Numbered from the stretch's first letter, positions 34,544 through 44,858 are shown. The stretch is DNA of 64,000 nucleotides from Nitrospirae bacterium JdFR-85 (GCA_002011745.1 MTOU01000013.1:186-64185); one strand, 5' to 3'. The notes: a model not told the origin generated them from the sequence alone. Made by a program: numbers and translations.

Positions 34544-34605
34544 AGACATCTGTGATTAGCATAGTTTTCGATCTTTTTTAATCCTTTTAGAATAAGGGAG
34601 TGGTT

Positions 34606-34749
34606 ATGGGAGGAGCATATACCACATATCATCCACATAGGAAAAAGAGGAAGAGAACACACGGATTCTTAAAAAGAATGAGAACAAAGGGTGGAAGAAG
34701 GGTATTAAAGAGAAGACGAGCCAAAGGTCGCAAAAGACTAACTGTATAA
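34606..34749 (+). CDS. rpmH: 50S ribosomal protein L34
   Basis: A 47-residue basic protein ending [13 protein letters not shown], with [15 protein letters not shown] and TKGGRRVL, the L34 signature. It opens [13 protein letters not shown] where most L34s have MKRTYQPHNRK, so it carries two or three extra residues. aagggag lies five bases before the ATG. Its stop overlaps the yidD start (taatg). The usual next gene rnpA is missing. Confidence 0.95.
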   Translation: MGGAYTTYHPHRKKRKRTHGFLKRMRTKGGRRVLKRRRAKGRKRLTV

Positions 34750-34958
34750 TGAAATCTCTTGCGATCTTTCTTATAAAGGCATATCAGTATCTGATATCGC
34801 CCTTATTCCCTAATAGTTGTAGGTTTGTTCCAACCTGCTCAGAATATTCTCTGCAGGCTATACAGAAGTATGGATTTATGAAAGGACTGTATTTAAGCGT
34901 AAAAAGAATTATCAGATGCCATCCCCTTAATCCAGGTGGATATGATCCTGTAAGGTGA
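34749..34958 (+). CDS. yidD: membrane protein insertion efficiency factor YidD
   Basis: This 69-residue protein has [19 protein letters not shown], the family's [11 protein letters not shown] and the ending [11 protein letters not shown]. It is an amphipathic inner-membrane-associated protein thought to help YidC. It starts inside the rpmH stop and lies 8 bases ahead of yidC. Confidence 0.96.
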   Translation: MKSLAIFLIKAYQYLISPLFPNSCRFVPTCSEYSLQAIQKYGFMKGLYLSVKRIIRCHPLNPGGYDPVR

Positions 34959-34965
34959 GCTGCTG

Positions 34966-36510
34966 ATGGAAAACGGATTTGATAAAAGGGCTCTCATTGC
35001 AATTGTTCTATCTATGATTGTCCTCATTCTGTATCAGATATTTTTTATGCCCCCTCCTCCAGAGGAGCCCCCTCAGAAACCTGAAAAAAAGGTTACAGAG
35101 ATTCCTGCTGAGACAGAAATAGTAAAGGAGGTTCAAGAAAAGGAATACAAGCCTACCAAGGCCTCAGAGGAAAAGCTGATTACAATAGAAACTCCCCTTT
35201 ACAGGGCTGTCTTAAGTTCAAAAGGAGCCACTGTAAAGGAGTGGAAACTGAAGAAATATCTGGATGACAAAGGGAATGAGATATCATTGACAAAAGAATC
35301 ACCTGTACCACCCCCTCTGTCAATTGGTTTTGATGAAGACTTTGGGCTTAAGAATACAATCTTTGATGTAGAGGGTAATCAGAATATTGTACTGAATGAG
35401 GGCAAAACATCTGTAACTTTTATTTTCGCTGATGAAGGGATCTATATAAAAAGGACTTTTACTTTTTATGCTGATGACTACAGAATAGATCTAACTGAAG
35501 AGGTAAAGGGCAAACCAAGTTACTGGGTCACCTTAGGCAGTGGCTTTGGAATATCTGGAACAGAGAGCTATGGTGGGCATATAGGACCTGTAGTTCTTAA
35601 ATACTCTGACAGGATTGAGATAAAAAAGCTTAAACAGCCAAAGATCTATCAGGAGGGCCTAAGATGGGTTGCTCAAGAGGATAAATACTTCTTCTCCTCC
35701 ATTGTTCCTCCTAAGAATGCAGTAGCAAAAATATGGACATCAAAGGATACAGGAGAGCCTCTGGTAGCAGTTAAGCTTCCCAAAGGAAAGCACAATTATA
35801 TTGTCTATGTAGGGCCCAAGGAACATGACAGGCTTAAGATGCTCGGTGTTGGACTTGAGCATATAGTAGATTTTGGGTTTTTCTCAATTCTTGCAAGACC
35901 TCTCTTCTGGATACTAAAGTTCTTCTATAAGATTGTGGGTAACTATGGATGGGCTATTGTTATTCTTACAATCATTACCAGAATACCCTTTATCCCATTA
36001 ATAAATAAGGGCCAAAAGTCTATGAAGAAGCTCCAGGCTATTCAGCCCAGGATGGCCGAGATTAGAGAAAAATACAAGAAAGACCCAAAGAAGATGCAGG
36101 AAGAGATGATGAAACTCTACAAAAAGTACAAGGTGAATCCTATGAGTGGATGCCTTCCCATCCTTATACAGCTACCTGTCTTTTTCGCACTATATAAGGT
36201 CCTTTTGATAGCCATAGAATTAAGAGGCGCCCCCTTTATGTTCTGGATCCAAGACCTTTCAAAAAAAGACCCATATTATATACTTCCTATTGTTATGGGA
36301 ATTACTATGTATATTCAGCAGAAGATGACCCCAACCGCAACAGAGACACAACAACAAAAGATAATGCAGTTTCTACCTATAATTTTCACTTTTCTATTCT
36401 TGAATTTTCCTTCAGGGCTGGTCCTTTACTGGCTTGTAAGTAACATATTGAGTATAATCCAGCAGTGGTATATTAATAAGAAGACAAAGTTAGTAGAAGA
36501 CCAGGCTTAA
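34966..36510 (+). CDS. yidC: membrane protein insertase YidC
   Basis: This 514-residue protein has an N-terminal membrane helix (about 8-27), then a large periplasmic domain (about 60-310). A five-helix insertase core follows (NYGWAIVILTIITRI, MSGCLPILIQLPVFFALY, PSGLVLYWLVSNILSI). The Gram-negative-type periplasmic domain supports a diderm host. jag and mnmE, often next, do not follow; the convergent rho gene starts 5 bases after the stop. Confidence 0.97.
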   Translation: MENGFDKRALIAIVLSMIVLILYQIFFMPPPPEEPPQKPEKKVTEIPAETEIVKEVQEKEYKPTKASEEKLITIETPLYRAVLSSKGATVKEWKLKKYLDDKGNEISLTKESPVPPPLSIGFDEDFGLKNTIFDVEGNQNIVLNEGKTSVTFIFADEGIYIKRTFTFYADDYRIDLTEEVKGKPSYWVTLGSGFGISGTESYGGHIGPVVLKYSDRIEIKKLKQPKIYQEGLRWVAQEDKYFFSSIVPPKNAVAKIWTSKDTGEPLVAVKLPKGKHNYIVYVGPKEHDRLKMLGVGLEHIVDFGFFSILARPLFWILKFFYKIVGNYGWAIVILTIITRIPFIPLINKGQKSMKKLQAIQPRMAEIREKYKKDPKKMQEEMMKLYKKYKVNPMSGCLPILIQLPVFFALYKVLLIAIELRGAPFMFWIQDLSKKDPYYILPIVMGITMYIQQKMTPTATETQQQKIMQFLPIIFTFLFLNFPSGLVLYWLVSNILSIIQQWYINKKTKLVEDQA

Positions 36511-36515
36511 TAAAA

Positions 36516-37775
36516 TTATTTATTCATCATCTCAAGGAATTCTTTATTAGATTTTGTTCCTCTCAGTTTGTCAAGTAAAAACTCCATACTTTCTACTGTT
36601 CCAAGAGGACTCAATACCTTACGAAGTATCCACATCTTATTAAGTACATCATTTGGAACAAGTAGCTCCTCTTTTCTTGTGCCAGAGGCATTTATATTGA
36701 TGCTTGGGAAGATCCTCTTATCAACCAGTTTTCTGTCCAGATGCAGCTCCATATTACCAGTCCCCTTAAATTCCTCAAAAATAACATCATCCATACGGCT
36801 ACCTGTATCAACAAGGGCAGTAGCTATAATTGTTAGACTTCCCCCATTCTCAATATTCCTTGCAGTACCAAAAAACCTCTTGGGTTTCTGAAGGGCATTT
36901 GCATCGAGACCACCAGAAAGTACCTTACCACTGGTGGGTATTATTGAATTATATGCCCTTGCCAGTCGTGTTATACTGTCAAGCAGTATAACCACATCCT
37001 TATTCATCTCTACAAGCCTCTTGGCCCGCTCAATCACCATCTCAGATACCTGCGTATGCCTCTGGGGAGGTTCATCAAAGGTAGAGCTTATTATTTCTGC
37101 AGTCTCAACCTGTCTCTTCCAGTCAGTAACCTCTTCAGGTCTTTCATCAATCAGCAGAATTATAAGATGGATCTCCGGATGATTCTTCTTTATTGCCTTT
37201 GCTATTGACTGCAGAAGCATCGTCTTACCAGTTCGTGGTGCCGCAACAATCATTCCACGTTGCCCTTTACCAACAGGAGTAATAAGATCCATAACCCTTG
37301 TTGAATAATCTGTAGGAGAGTACTCGAGTTTTATCTTCTCTGTAGGATAATAGGGGATAAGGTTATCAAACAATGGACGATTTATACTCTTCTCAGGAGG
37401 CTCACCATTTATAGCCTCTACTTTTAGAAGGGCAAAATATCTCTCATTGTCCTTCGGAGGTCTGATCTGACCATATACAAGGTCACCTGTCCTGAGATTG
37501 AATCTCCTTATCTGGGATGGAGAGACATATATATCATCAGGTCCTGGAAGGTAACTATAGTTTGGTGATCTAAGAAACCCAAAACCATCAGGAAGTATCT
37601 CTAATACACCCTCTGAATAGAGTGTTCCACTCTGTTCTGCATGGGCATTGAGTATAGCATAGATAAGCTCCTGCTTCCTCATTCCTGAGACATTCTCTAC
37701 ATTCAGTTGACGGGCAACCTCTACAAGCTCATCAATGGATTTTTCTTTCAATTCTGAAATCAGCAGATTTGCCAT
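36516..37775 (-). CDS. rho: transcription termination factor Rho
   Basis: This 419-residue RNA-dependent hexameric helicase has an N-terminal Rho_N helix bundle (about 5-48) and a cold-shock-like RNA-binding domain ([16 protein letters not shown]). The ATPase has P-loop [13 protein letters not shown], Walker [18 protein letters not shown] and the SGKVLSGG Q-loop region. The start has gaggtgaaagg upstream. The promoter appears to lie about 340 bases away. Confidence 0.97.
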   Translation of the reverse strand: MANLLISELKEKSIDELVEVARQLNVENVSGMRKQELIYAILNAHAEQSGTLYSEGVLEILPDGFGFLRSPNYSYLPGPDDIYVSPSQIRRFNLRTGDLVYGQIRPPKDNERYFALLKVEAINGEPPEKSINRPLFDNLIPYYPTEKIKLEYSPTDYSTRVMDLITPVGKGQRGMIVAAPRTGKTMLLQSIAKAIKKNHPEIHLIILLIDERPEEVTDWKRQVETAEIISSTFDEPPQRHTQVSEMVIERAKRLVEMNKDVVILLDSITRLARAYNSIIPTSGKVLSGGLDANALQKPKRFFGTARNIENGGSLTIIATALVDTGSRMDDVIFEEFKGTGNMELHLDRKLVDKRIFPSININASGTRKEELLVPNDVLNKMWILRKVLSPLGTVESMEFLLDKLRGTKSNKEFLEMMNK

Positions 37776-38115
37776 CCTTTCACCTCATTTATTTTTTATT
37801 TTAGAAAAGAACCCTGCCTTCTTGAGGATTTACTATTGTATGAACCAATACCATATGTCAGATTTATCGAAAAATTATTCCTTTGAGTTATTTACTCTTA
37901 CTCAACCCTCACTTATCTTTTATAATTTAAGAATCGGGAAAGCCATAAATAACTTTATACCTCTCAATATCTTTCTGCTTTTTAAAGATTTACACCCGTG
38001 ATTTTTTATTATAGTGGAAGGTGCTATAGAACACTATATTTTATCTCTTCAATATCAGCTCCATATAAAACTTAACTGGTATTATTAGAGGATTCTTAAC
38101 TCATGTGGTATTTAT

Positions 38116-38144
38116 ATAATACATAAAGGATGAGCTTTTGTCAA
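38116..38144 (-). promoter_or_regulatory. rho promoter
   Basis: Minus strand: TTGACA (38144-38139), a 17-base spacer and TATTAT (38121-38116). Confidence 0.65.
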
Positions 38145-38168
38145 TATAAATTTTTCTTCTTCTTTTTA

Positions 38169-38177
38169 TGTTATAAT
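38169..38177 (+). promoter_or_regulatory. extended -10 promoter for purE
   Basis: TGTTATAAT (38169-38177), with no good -35. A start site near 38184 leaves only about eight bases before ATG 38192, and no ribosome site. Confidence 0.5.
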
Positions 38178-38191
38178 AATAACTCTTGATT

Positions 38192-38668
38192 ATGGCAAAG
38201 GCAGTAATAATAATGGGTTCAAAGGCAGACCTCGGTTGGGCAGAAAAGATAAAAAAAGCTCTCGAGGGGCTTGATGTTGATGTGGTCTTGAGGGTAGCTT
38301 CTGCCCATAAAACTCCAGAAAAGTGCCTTGATGTTATAAATGAATACAGCCAGCTGGAAAATATTATTTTTATTACAATAGCAGGCAGAAGCAATGCCCT
38401 CAGTGGCTTTGTGGATGCCCAAACAGACAGACCTGTGATTGCCTGTCCTCCCTACAGCGATGCCTTTGGAGGTGTTGATATATTCTCTACCCTGAGAATG
38501 CCCTCTGGAGTTGCTCCCCTTGTGGTGATTGAACCTGAAGGAGCAGCCCTTGCAGCAGCCAAGATACTCGGTCTCCAAGATCCTAAAGTAAGAAAAAGAG
38601 TTCAGGAGTATCAGCAGAAGATGAAACAAAAGGTGGTTGAATCTGATAGGGAGGTCTCACGTGGGTAG
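38192..38668 (+). CDS. purE: PurE, AIR carboxylase-type (class II-like)
   Basis: This 158-residue purine enzyme acts on aminoimidazole ribotide. IIMGSKADLGWAEKI and ASAHKTPEKCLD are family marks. The AGRSNALSG loop replaces the AAHLPGM of bacterial class I N5-CAIR mutases and resembles class II enzymes, which use CO2 directly. No purK is adjacent, which agrees. It overlaps purC by 8 bases. ATG 38192 is chosen; TTG 38186 is the alternative. Confidence 0.88.
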   Translation: MAKAVIIMGSKADLGWAEKIKKALEGLDVDVVLRVASAHKTPEKCLDVINEYSQLENIIFITIAGRSNALSGFVDAQTDRPVIACPPYSDAFGGVDIFSTLRMPSGVAPLVVIEPEGAALAAAKILGLQDPKVRKRVQEYQQKMKQKVVESDREVSRG

Positions 38669-39683
38669 TGTCAAAGACCTGCAGGTGATCCATCCTCCTG
38701 AAGATACAGCAACCGGCATAGGAAGATTCCTTTTCTCTAATAGATACTCCGTATTTGATTGGGGTGAAATGCCCGATCAGATCCCTTACAAAGGTGAATC
38801 AATAGCCATCCTCGGTGCCTATTTCTTTGAAAAGCTAAATGAATTGGGCATCAGAAACCACTATCTTGGAATGGTTGAAGATGGAATAAGAAAGTCCTAT
38901 ACAGAATTACAAAGACCGAGTAATATAATGGAGATCCAACTGCTGAGAGTCATTAAACCTTTTCAGAATGGAGGTATTTATGACTATTCAGTATTCAAGA
39001 ACCTTAAAGGGAATTTTCTCATCCCCCTCGAGGTGATATATCGGAACTCCCTGCCAAAAGGCAGCAGTGTCTTCAGAAGGCTCCGCACTGGAGAGCTGTC
39101 ACTTAAGGAATTAGGCCTCAAAGAAATGCCTGAACCTGGGCAGAGACTTACTGAACCAGTGCTTGATCTGTCAACAAAGCTTGAGATAACCGACAGGTAT
39201 CTTACATGGGATGAAGCAAAGGATATTGCAAATCTAAGTGAGAGAGAAATGTTTGAGATACGCTCAATAGTTATGAGAATAAATAGGCTCATCACAGAGG
39301 AGTACAAGCGCATTGGTCTCACCAATGAAGATGGAAAGATAGAACTGGGGTTCACACCAGATAGAGAGCTTATGGTTGTGGATGTACTGGGGACACTGGA
39401 TGAGTGCAGGTTTACCTATCGCGGAATCCCTGTAAGCAAGGAGATTGCCAGAATCTATTACAGAAAGACAAGCTGGTACAAGGATATTGAGGGTGCAAAA
39501 ATGCTTGATAGACAGAACTGGAAATCTCTTGTAAAGAAATCCCCTGAACCTCTGCCACCAAGACTCAGAGAACTAATCTCGCTCATTTACAGAGCATGTA
39601 CCAACGAGGTTACAGGAAGAGAATGGTTTAAGAATGTCCCTCCTCTCAAAGAACTGCTTGAAGAGACTATGGACTATCTATAA
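38661..39683 (+). CDS. purC: SAICAR synthetase PurC (long, archaeal-style)
   Basis: 340 residues from GTG 38661, which has gggaggt five bases ahead and gives the expected GSVKDLQV opening. It then shows GIGRFLFSNRYSVFDWGEMPD and KGESIAILGAYFFEKL, later VVDVLGTLDECRF. It ligates aspartate to CAIR. Typical bacterial PurC is about 240 residues; this longer type is known in archaea and some anaerobes. Coupled to purE. Confidence 0.88.
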   Translation: MGSVKDLQVIHPPEDTATGIGRFLFSNRYSVFDWGEMPDQIPYKGESIAILGAYFFEKLNELGIRNHYLGMVEDGIRKSYTELQRPSNIMEIQLLRVIKPFQNGGIYDYSVFKNLKGNFLIPLEVIYRNSLPKGSSVFRRLRTGELSLKELGLKEMPEPGQRLTEPVLDLSTKLEITDRYLTWDEAKDIANLSEREMFEIRSIVMRINRLITEEYKRIGLTNEDGKIELGFTPDRELMVVDVLGTLDECRFTYRGIPVSKEIARIYYRKTSWYKDIEGAKMLDRQNWKSLVKKSPEPLPPRLRELISLIYRACTNEVTGREWFKNVPPLKELLEETMDYL

Positions 39684-40605
39684 ATTCCTTAAGGTTAGTC
39701 TCCTCAATTATCTTCCGGAATATCTCTTCAGGATCATACAGACCTGTTATATCAACCCACTGTATTGACTCCTCTTTTCTAAACCAGGTGAACTGTCTTT
39801 TGGCATATCTCTTTGTGGCCTTCTTTACTGCCCTTATTGTTTTCTCAAGATCCGCCTCTCCCCCAAGGTAAGCAATTACCTCTTTGTAGCCTATAGCCTG
39901 TAGTGCAACTTCCGTAGGACCCTTCTTTAATACTCTTTTTACCTCTTCTACAAGACCTCTATTAAACATCTCTTCTACTCTCTTTTCTATCATTTTATAC
40001 AATTCCTTCCGATCCCTTGTAAGACCGATTTTATAGAATCGATATGGCAGGGGAGAGGTGAGTTCTCTCTGAAGCAAAGAGATGGGCTTTTTGGCTGTTA
40101 TGATCACTTCAAGTGCCCTTATTATTCTCCTGAGATCAGTAGGAGAGAGTTCCTTAGCCTTCTGGGGATCGAGTCTCTGTAATTCTGCATAAAGAGTTCC
40201 TGGACTTCTCTGTTCAATCTCTTTAAGCTGCTCTCTCAACTCTGGGTTTGCCTCTGGTGCCTCAAACAACCCCCTTGTCATAGCCTTTATGTAGAGGCCT
40301 GTTCCACCAACCATAAGAGGCACTTTTTGGAGTGAATGGAGTCTCTCAATTATAGGTCTGACTTCTCTTATATACCTGCCAACACTGTAACCCTCTGAGG
40401 GTTCAATGATATCTATCATATGGTGCTTTACCTGAGAGAGTTGTTCCTTAGAAGGCTTTGCTGTGCCTATATCCATGCCCTTGTATATCTGCATAGAATC
40501 AGCACTGATTATCTCTGTATTAAGGGCCTTTGCAATAAGGACTGCCACATCGGTTTTGCCAACACCTGTAGGACCTGTCAGGATTAAAACTCTATCTTCT
40601 CTCAC
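39667..40605 (-). CDS. miaA: tRNA dimethylallyltransferase MiaA
   Basis: MiaA isopentenylates A37 of UNN-reading tRNAs. It has 312 residues with LTGPTGVGKTDVAVLIA, SADSMQIYKGMDIGTAKP, HHMIDIIEP and VGGTGLYIKA. It ends overlapping purC convergently by 17 bases. The M16 protein gene lies 14 bases upstream on the same strand, so the two are probably co-transcribed. Confidence 0.96.
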   Translation of the reverse strand: MREDRVLILTGPTGVGKTDVAVLIAKALNTEIISADSMQIYKGMDIGTAKPSKEQLSQVKHHMIDIIEPSEGYSVGRYIREVRPIIERLHSLQKVPLMVGGTGLYIKAMTRGLFEAPEANPELREQLKEIEQRSPGTLYAELQRLDPQKAKELSPTDLRRIIRALEVIITAKKPISLLQRELTSPLPYRFYKIGLTRDRKELYKMIEKRVEEMFNRGLVEEVKRVLKKGPTEVALQAIGYKEVIAYLGGEADLEKTIRAVKKATKRYAKRQFTWFRKEESIQWVDITGLYDPEEIFRKIIEETNLKEFIDSP

Positions 40606-40619
40606 TTTTCCTTAATATC

Positions 40620-41960
40620 TCAGGGAAGTATCTCACCCACTTGCTTCATATCCCCTACTACAACAAGTACATATCTGTCAGGATGGAGATACTTCTTTGC
40701 CACCCGTAGCACATCCTCTCTACTAACACTGTTTATATAAAATGGATATTTCTTGTCATAGTCCATACCGAGGCCGTAGAACTCCGTTAGCACCAGAAAA
40801 CTGGCTATCTTGCCCATTGTGTCAATCCTTCTGGGGAAACTGCCTGTCAGGTAGGCCTTTGCATCCTCAAGTTCCTGCTCAGATACAGGCTCTGTCTGAA
40901 TCCTTACAATCTCTTCCTTTATAACATCTATTACTGTTTTGGCAGAGGAGTTTTTTGTCTGTACCCCTACCTGAAAAACTCCAGGCTCCTTATCACTGGT
41001 AAAAAAGCTGTGTACATCATAGGCAAGTCCCATGTCGTCTCTTATACGGCTCATAAGTCTTGAGGCAAATCCTCCACCTCCAAGAATGTAGTTCATAACA
41101 GTGACAGCATAGTAATCAGGATTATCCCTCCTTATACCGAGATGACCAAATTTTATGTTTGCCTGTGTAAGCTCACGGTCTATGGTGATGATCTTGGGTC
41201 TCTTCAGTAAAGCAACACTATACTTCGGAGACTCTGGCACTATTGCATCCTGCCACGAGGAGAGATACTTTTTAATATAATTATGAAGCTCCTCTGAGCT
41301 AATGTCTCCTACTGCCGCCATAATTGCATTATTGGGCCTGTAGTATGTTTTATAGAATTCTATAATATCCTCTCTGGTGATTCTGGAAAGGGTTTCCGCT
41401 GTTCCCTCAACAAGACGGCCATAGGGATGCTCTCCATATACTGTCTTACGGAATTCTCTTGATGCTACAAAAGATGGTTCCTCTTCAGCTTGTTTCAGAA
41501 AGTCTTTTATAAGTGCCTTTTTCCTTTCAATCTCTTCTTCTCTGAATACAGGATTAAGAAGCACATCAGAAAACAGTTCAAATCCCTTTTTAAAATGTTT
41601 CTTTAGAACTCTCAAAGTTATGGTAACATAGTCTCTGTCCTGGCTCACATCCAGTTCTGCCCCTATAAACTCTATTTCTTCAGCGATCTCCTCCGAGGTT
41701 CTCTTCGCCGTACCTTCTGTCAGCAGTTCTGCAACAAGATTTGCAAGACCTGCCTTATCTGGTGGCTCCTGTAAGGGAGAGGCCTTTATAAGTAATGATA
41801 CTGCAACCATTGGCAAATGGTCCTTTTCATAATGAAAAAGTACAAGGCCATTGTTAAGAACCTCTCTTCTGGCATCTACAGCCTGTGCAGTTCCTACATA
41901 AAAGAGACAGACTAACATCATGACAATCAAAACCATACCTTTTCTTAACCCCTCATGCAT
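40620..41960 (-). CDS. M16 family peptidase-like protein without zinc ligands
   Basis: This 446-residue secreted protein has a signal peptide (ending VGTAQA). Where active M16 enzymes read HxxEH, this one reads GLANLVAELLTEGT (N74, A77, E78), so zinc is not expected. The second half keeps GGGGFASRLMSRIRD and GLAYDVHSFF, the R/Y substrate pair. It therefore looks like the non-catalytic subunit of a two-subunit M16B protease whose partner is elsewhere. ggagatcaaatt precedes the ATG. Confidence 0.85.
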   Translation of the reverse strand: MHEGLRKGMVLIVMMLVCLFYVGTAQAVDARREVLNNGLVLFHYEKDHLPMVAVSLLIKASPLQEPPDKAGLANLVAELLTEGTAKRTSEEIAEEIEFIGAELDVSQDRDYVTITLRVLKKHFKKGFELFSDVLLNPVFREEEIERKKALIKDFLKQAEEEPSFVASREFRKTVYGEHPYGRLVEGTAETLSRITREDIIEFYKTYYRPNNAIMAAVGDISSEELHNYIKKYLSSWQDAIVPESPKYSVALLKRPKIITIDRELTQANIKFGHLGIRRDNPDYYAVTVMNYILGGGGFASRLMSRIRDDMGLAYDVHSFFTSDKEPGVFQVGVQTKNSSAKTVIDVIKEEIVRIQTEPVSEQELEDAKAYLTGSFPRRIDTMGKIASFLVLTEFYGLGMDYDKKYPFYINSVSREDVLRVAKKYLHPDRYVLVVVGDMKQVGEILP

Positions 41961-41993
41961 AATTTGATCTCCATTTCCTTATGTGTTATAAAT

Positions 41994-43361
41994 TCATTCC
42001 AACCCATACTCTTTTATCTTTGTCAGAAGGGTCTTATAACTCACCTTTAGCTCTTCTGCAGCACGGGTCTTATTCCAACGGTGATTCTCCAGGGCCCTTC
42101 TGATTCTTCTGCTTTCTGCATACCTGAGTGCCGCCTTTGCAGTCTCCTCAAGGCTACCATCCATGGGTATTAACTCATCCTCTGAAGACCTTTCGATCTT
42201 AAAAAGGCTTATATGCTCAGGGAGTATCATATCACCCTCTGCAAGTATCATCGCCCGTTCAATTGTATTCTCCAGCTCTCTTACATTCCCTTTCCATAAA
42301 TAATCAAGCAATACCTCCATTGCCTCCTTAGATATACCCTTCTCAGGTATCTTCATCTGTTTTGCATATTTCTTCACAAAATGCTCTGCCAACGCAGGAA
42401 TATCCTCCCTTCGTTCCCTTAAAGGAGGTATCTCAATGGGAAATACATTCAATCTATAATACAGGTCTTCTCTAAACCTGCCCTCCTTAACTCGTTTGTA
42501 GAGATCTGCATTTGTGGCTGCAATAATCCTTACATCAACCCGAATCTGTGTGGTACCTCCTACCCTTTCTATAATCTGATCCTGTAGTACTCTGAGAAGC
42601 TTGGCCTGAAGAGAGAGTTCCAGCTCAGATATCTCATCAAGAAATACAGTCCCTTTATTGGCAAGTTCAAATTTACCAATCTTCCTCGATGCAGCACCTG
42701 TAAAGGCTCCTTTTTCATGACCAAACAGTTCACTCTCAAGGAGTTCCCTCGGTATGGCAGCACAGTTTATAGGGACAAAGAGATGGTCCTTCCTTGGACT
42801 CAAAAAATGTATTGCCCTTGCGAGGAGCTCCTTGCCTGTTCCACTTTCGCCGAGGAGCAGAACTGTTGACTTTGTAGGAGCTACCTTCTTTACCTTATCC
42901 ATCACCTCTTTCATCTTCCCGCTTCTGCCAATGATAACAGGAGCTCCTGTCCTCTCAGCGATCTCCTCTTTCAGAAGGATATTCTCTCTGTAAAGGTTTC
43001 TCCTCTCAATAGCCCTATGTATCAAGACTATAAGATGGTCAATATCAAAAGGCTTTGTAATGAAATCATATGCTCCCTCTTTCATAGCCTGTACAGCCGT
43101 CTCTATTGATCCATATGCAGTCATTATAATCACAGGCAGTGAGGGGTCTTCCTTAAGGGCAGCCCTTAGTACCTCAAGACCGTTCCCTGTGGGCAACTTC
43201 AGATCAGCAAGCACAAGGTCAGGTAATTCTCGCTGGAGTTTCTGAATTGCCTCTTCCCCATCCTTAGCCACAGAACACTGAAAACCCTCCTTGTTCAGGG
43301 TTGTCTCAAGCATCTCTGCCATTGATGTCTTATCCTCAACAATAAGAATCCTGCCCTTCAT
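41994..43361 (-). CDS. NtrC-family sigma54-dependent response regulator
   Basis: This 455-residue protein has a receiver domain (1-120, D in [14 protein letters not shown] in FITKPFDI). The AAA+ domain has [15 protein letters not shown], the sigma54-contact HEKGAFTGA and the [14 protein letters not shown] segment. A Fis-type HTH closes it ([20 protein letters not shown]). It overlaps the mtnP stop by 4 bases. No sensor kinase is adjacent, so its signal is unknown. Confidence 0.95.
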   Translation of the reverse strand: MKGRILIVEDKTSMAEMLETTLNKEGFQCSVAKDGEEAIQKLQRELPDLVLADLKLPTGNGLEVLRAALKEDPSLPVIIMTAYGSIETAVQAMKEGAYDFITKPFDIDHLIVLIHRAIERRNLYRENILLKEEIAERTGAPVIIGRSGKMKEVMDKVKKVAPTKSTVLLLGESGTGKELLARAIHFLSPRKDHLFVPINCAAIPRELLESELFGHEKGAFTGAASRKIGKFELANKGTVFLDEISELELSLQAKLLRVLQDQIIERVGGTTQIRVDVRIIAATNADLYKRVKEGRFREDLYYRLNVFPIEIPPLRERREDIPALAEHFVKKYAKQMKIPEKGISKEAMEVLLDYLWKGNVRELENTIERAMILAEGDMILPEHISLFKIERSSEDELIPMDGSLEETAKAALRYAESRRIRRALENHRWNKTRAAEELKVSYKTLLTKIKEYGLE

Positions 43362-44137
43362 ATTCTTGCCTCTTTAAGGGCATCCTTACAGGTACAACCC
43401 CTGCTATGAGGCAATAAGGGAATATATCTGGAGAGTATATTCTTTATAGTGTCAGTGGTATCATTCATTGTCTGGATCACTTCCTTGGTAGTGAGAGGTT
43501 TGCCAGAAATTCCTGCTGCATAGTTAGTTACTACTGCTATCATCATAAAGCATAGTTCTGCCTCTCTTGCAAGCACTGCCTCTGGCATACCTGTCATACC
43601 CACGATATCACCTCCAAGGGCCCTGAACATTTTTATCTCTGCTTTTGTCTCAAGTCTCGGTCCCTCTGTACATACATAGGTACCCGCAGAGGAGATGGAG
43701 AGTTTAATCTCTGTAACAGTCCTTATCATCACTTCCCGCATCTCTGGGCAGAAGGGCTCTGTAAAATCCACATGAACAACCTCTGGTCCTTCATAAAAGG
43801 TGTTTTTTCTCGACTGAGTAAAGTCAATGATCTGATCAGGTAGCACTATCTGGCCTGGTTTGAGATAGGGACTGATACCTCCAACAGCATTCACTGTAAT
43901 AATCCTCTCTACTCCTAACTGTTTGAACCCCCAGATATTTGCCCTATAGTTAACGAGGTGGGGAGGCGTGTCATGTCTGCGGGAGTGCCTTGGTAGAAAG
44001 ACAGTCCTGATACCTGAGACCTCTCCTATGGTATATTCATCAGAAGGAGCCCCGAAAGGTGTCTCCACCTTTACCGTTTCAATAAATCTGAACCCGGGGA
44101 TCTCGTATAATCCACTTCCTCCTATCAGTCCTATCAA
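43358..44137 (-). CDS. mtnP: S-methyl-5'-thioadenosine phosphorylase-type protein
   Basis: This 259-residue PNP/MTAP-family enzyme cleaves methylthioadenosine (or methylthioinosine) with phosphate. Marks are [53 protein letters not shown] and [15 protein letters not shown]. The C-terminus has a CxC pair (C248, C250). Start TTG 44137 has gaggagcatagagc ahead. Choice among MTA, MTI and other purines cannot be settled by eye. Confidence 0.9.
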   Translation of the reverse strand: MIGLIGGSGLYEIPGFRFIETVKVETPFGAPSDEYTIGEVSGIRTVFLPRHSRRHDTPPHLVNYRANIWGFKQLGVERIITVNAVGGISPYLKPGQIVLPDQIIDFTQSRKNTFYEGPEVVHVDFTEPFCPEMREVMIRTVTEIKLSISSAGTYVCTEGPRLETKAEIKMFRALGGDIVGMTGMPEAVLAREAELCFMMIAVVTNYAAGISGKPLTTKEVIQTMNDTTDTIKNILSRYIPLLPHSRGCTCKDALKEARI

Positions 44138-44333
44138 GCTCTATGCTCCTCTCTTGAAATAATCCTATGCTAACTATTACCATAAAAAAACAGGCCTTTA
44201 TTTTTCAAGAAAAACAGGGGACTCTGTTGAAAGTAAAGCCCTGTGAGTGCCGAATGCAAGAAGAAGAAACTCTAAATATTAGAGTTTTCAGCAGAGACAC
44301 TGTAAAAAATAACACGGAAATGTTGGAGGACAG
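44138..44333. other. gap between mtnP and the zinc-binding gene
   Basis: 196 bases. I see no ORF and no good promoter pair; the last bases hold ggagg before the next ATG. Confidence 0.4.
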
Positions 44334-44858
44334 ATGAGAAAAGAGCTTAAAACAACCTGTGATAACTGTGGTAAAGAGATTAAAGTTATAAGAGATTCAG
44401 GGCATGGCAATAGGGTCTACATTGTACATGGACTCTTCTGTATAAATGTTCCTGGATTCTTTTGTGCCAGAGAATGTTTCGATGAAATTATTTCAAAGAT
44501 AAAAGAGTTTGATTATATTGAAAAAGATGAAAGTGGCAAACCTGTAGTATATGTAGATGTAGTAATAAATGAAACACAGCTACTTGATCAGATGTATGAT
44601 ATAATTTATGAGGCAGAGAAAAATCCTCTCTTCCCCACATTGATACTTCAGAGATTGCTTGCGGTTGATCCTGAGAATGTAAAATTCTTATATGGACTGT
44701 CTTCCCTTTATGTAGGGCTTCTGTCAGCAGAAAACACTCCAGAGTCCTGGAAGCCCAAACTTCTGGAGAGGTTGAAAGAGGTGGAAGAAGATCTAAAGAA
44801 ACTCTCTGATACTGGATATAAAAGGCTTCAAAGATTGAGGGCACACTTCAATGTATAA
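44334..44858 (+). CDS. small protein with N-terminal cysteine ribbon
   Basis: This 174-residue protein has CDNCGKEIKV at residues 9-18 and FCARECF near residue 45, suggesting a four-Cys metal site. The remainder is helical and acidic, with no membrane segment. I do not recognise a family. Its ATG is preceded by ggagg. It overlaps mnmG by 8 bases and so is probably in the mnmG operon. Confidence 0.7.
   Translation: MRKELKTTCDNCGKEIKVIRDSGHGNRVYIVHGLFCINVPGFFCARECFDEIISKIKEFDYIEKDESGKPVVYVDVVINETQLLDQMYDIIYEAEKNPLFPTLILQRLLAVDPENVKFLYGLSSLYVGLLSAENTPESWKPKLLERLKEVEEDLKKLSDTGYKRLQRLRAHFNV

Larger units (their letters stand above)
37776..38191. other. rho-purE divergent intergenic region
   Basis: 416 bases of A/T-rich DNA with no gene that I can support. 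It holds a minus-strand promoter for rho near 38116-38144, hence a long rho leader of about 330 bases, and an extended -10 for purE. No convincing terminator was seen in the leader. Confidence 0.6.
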
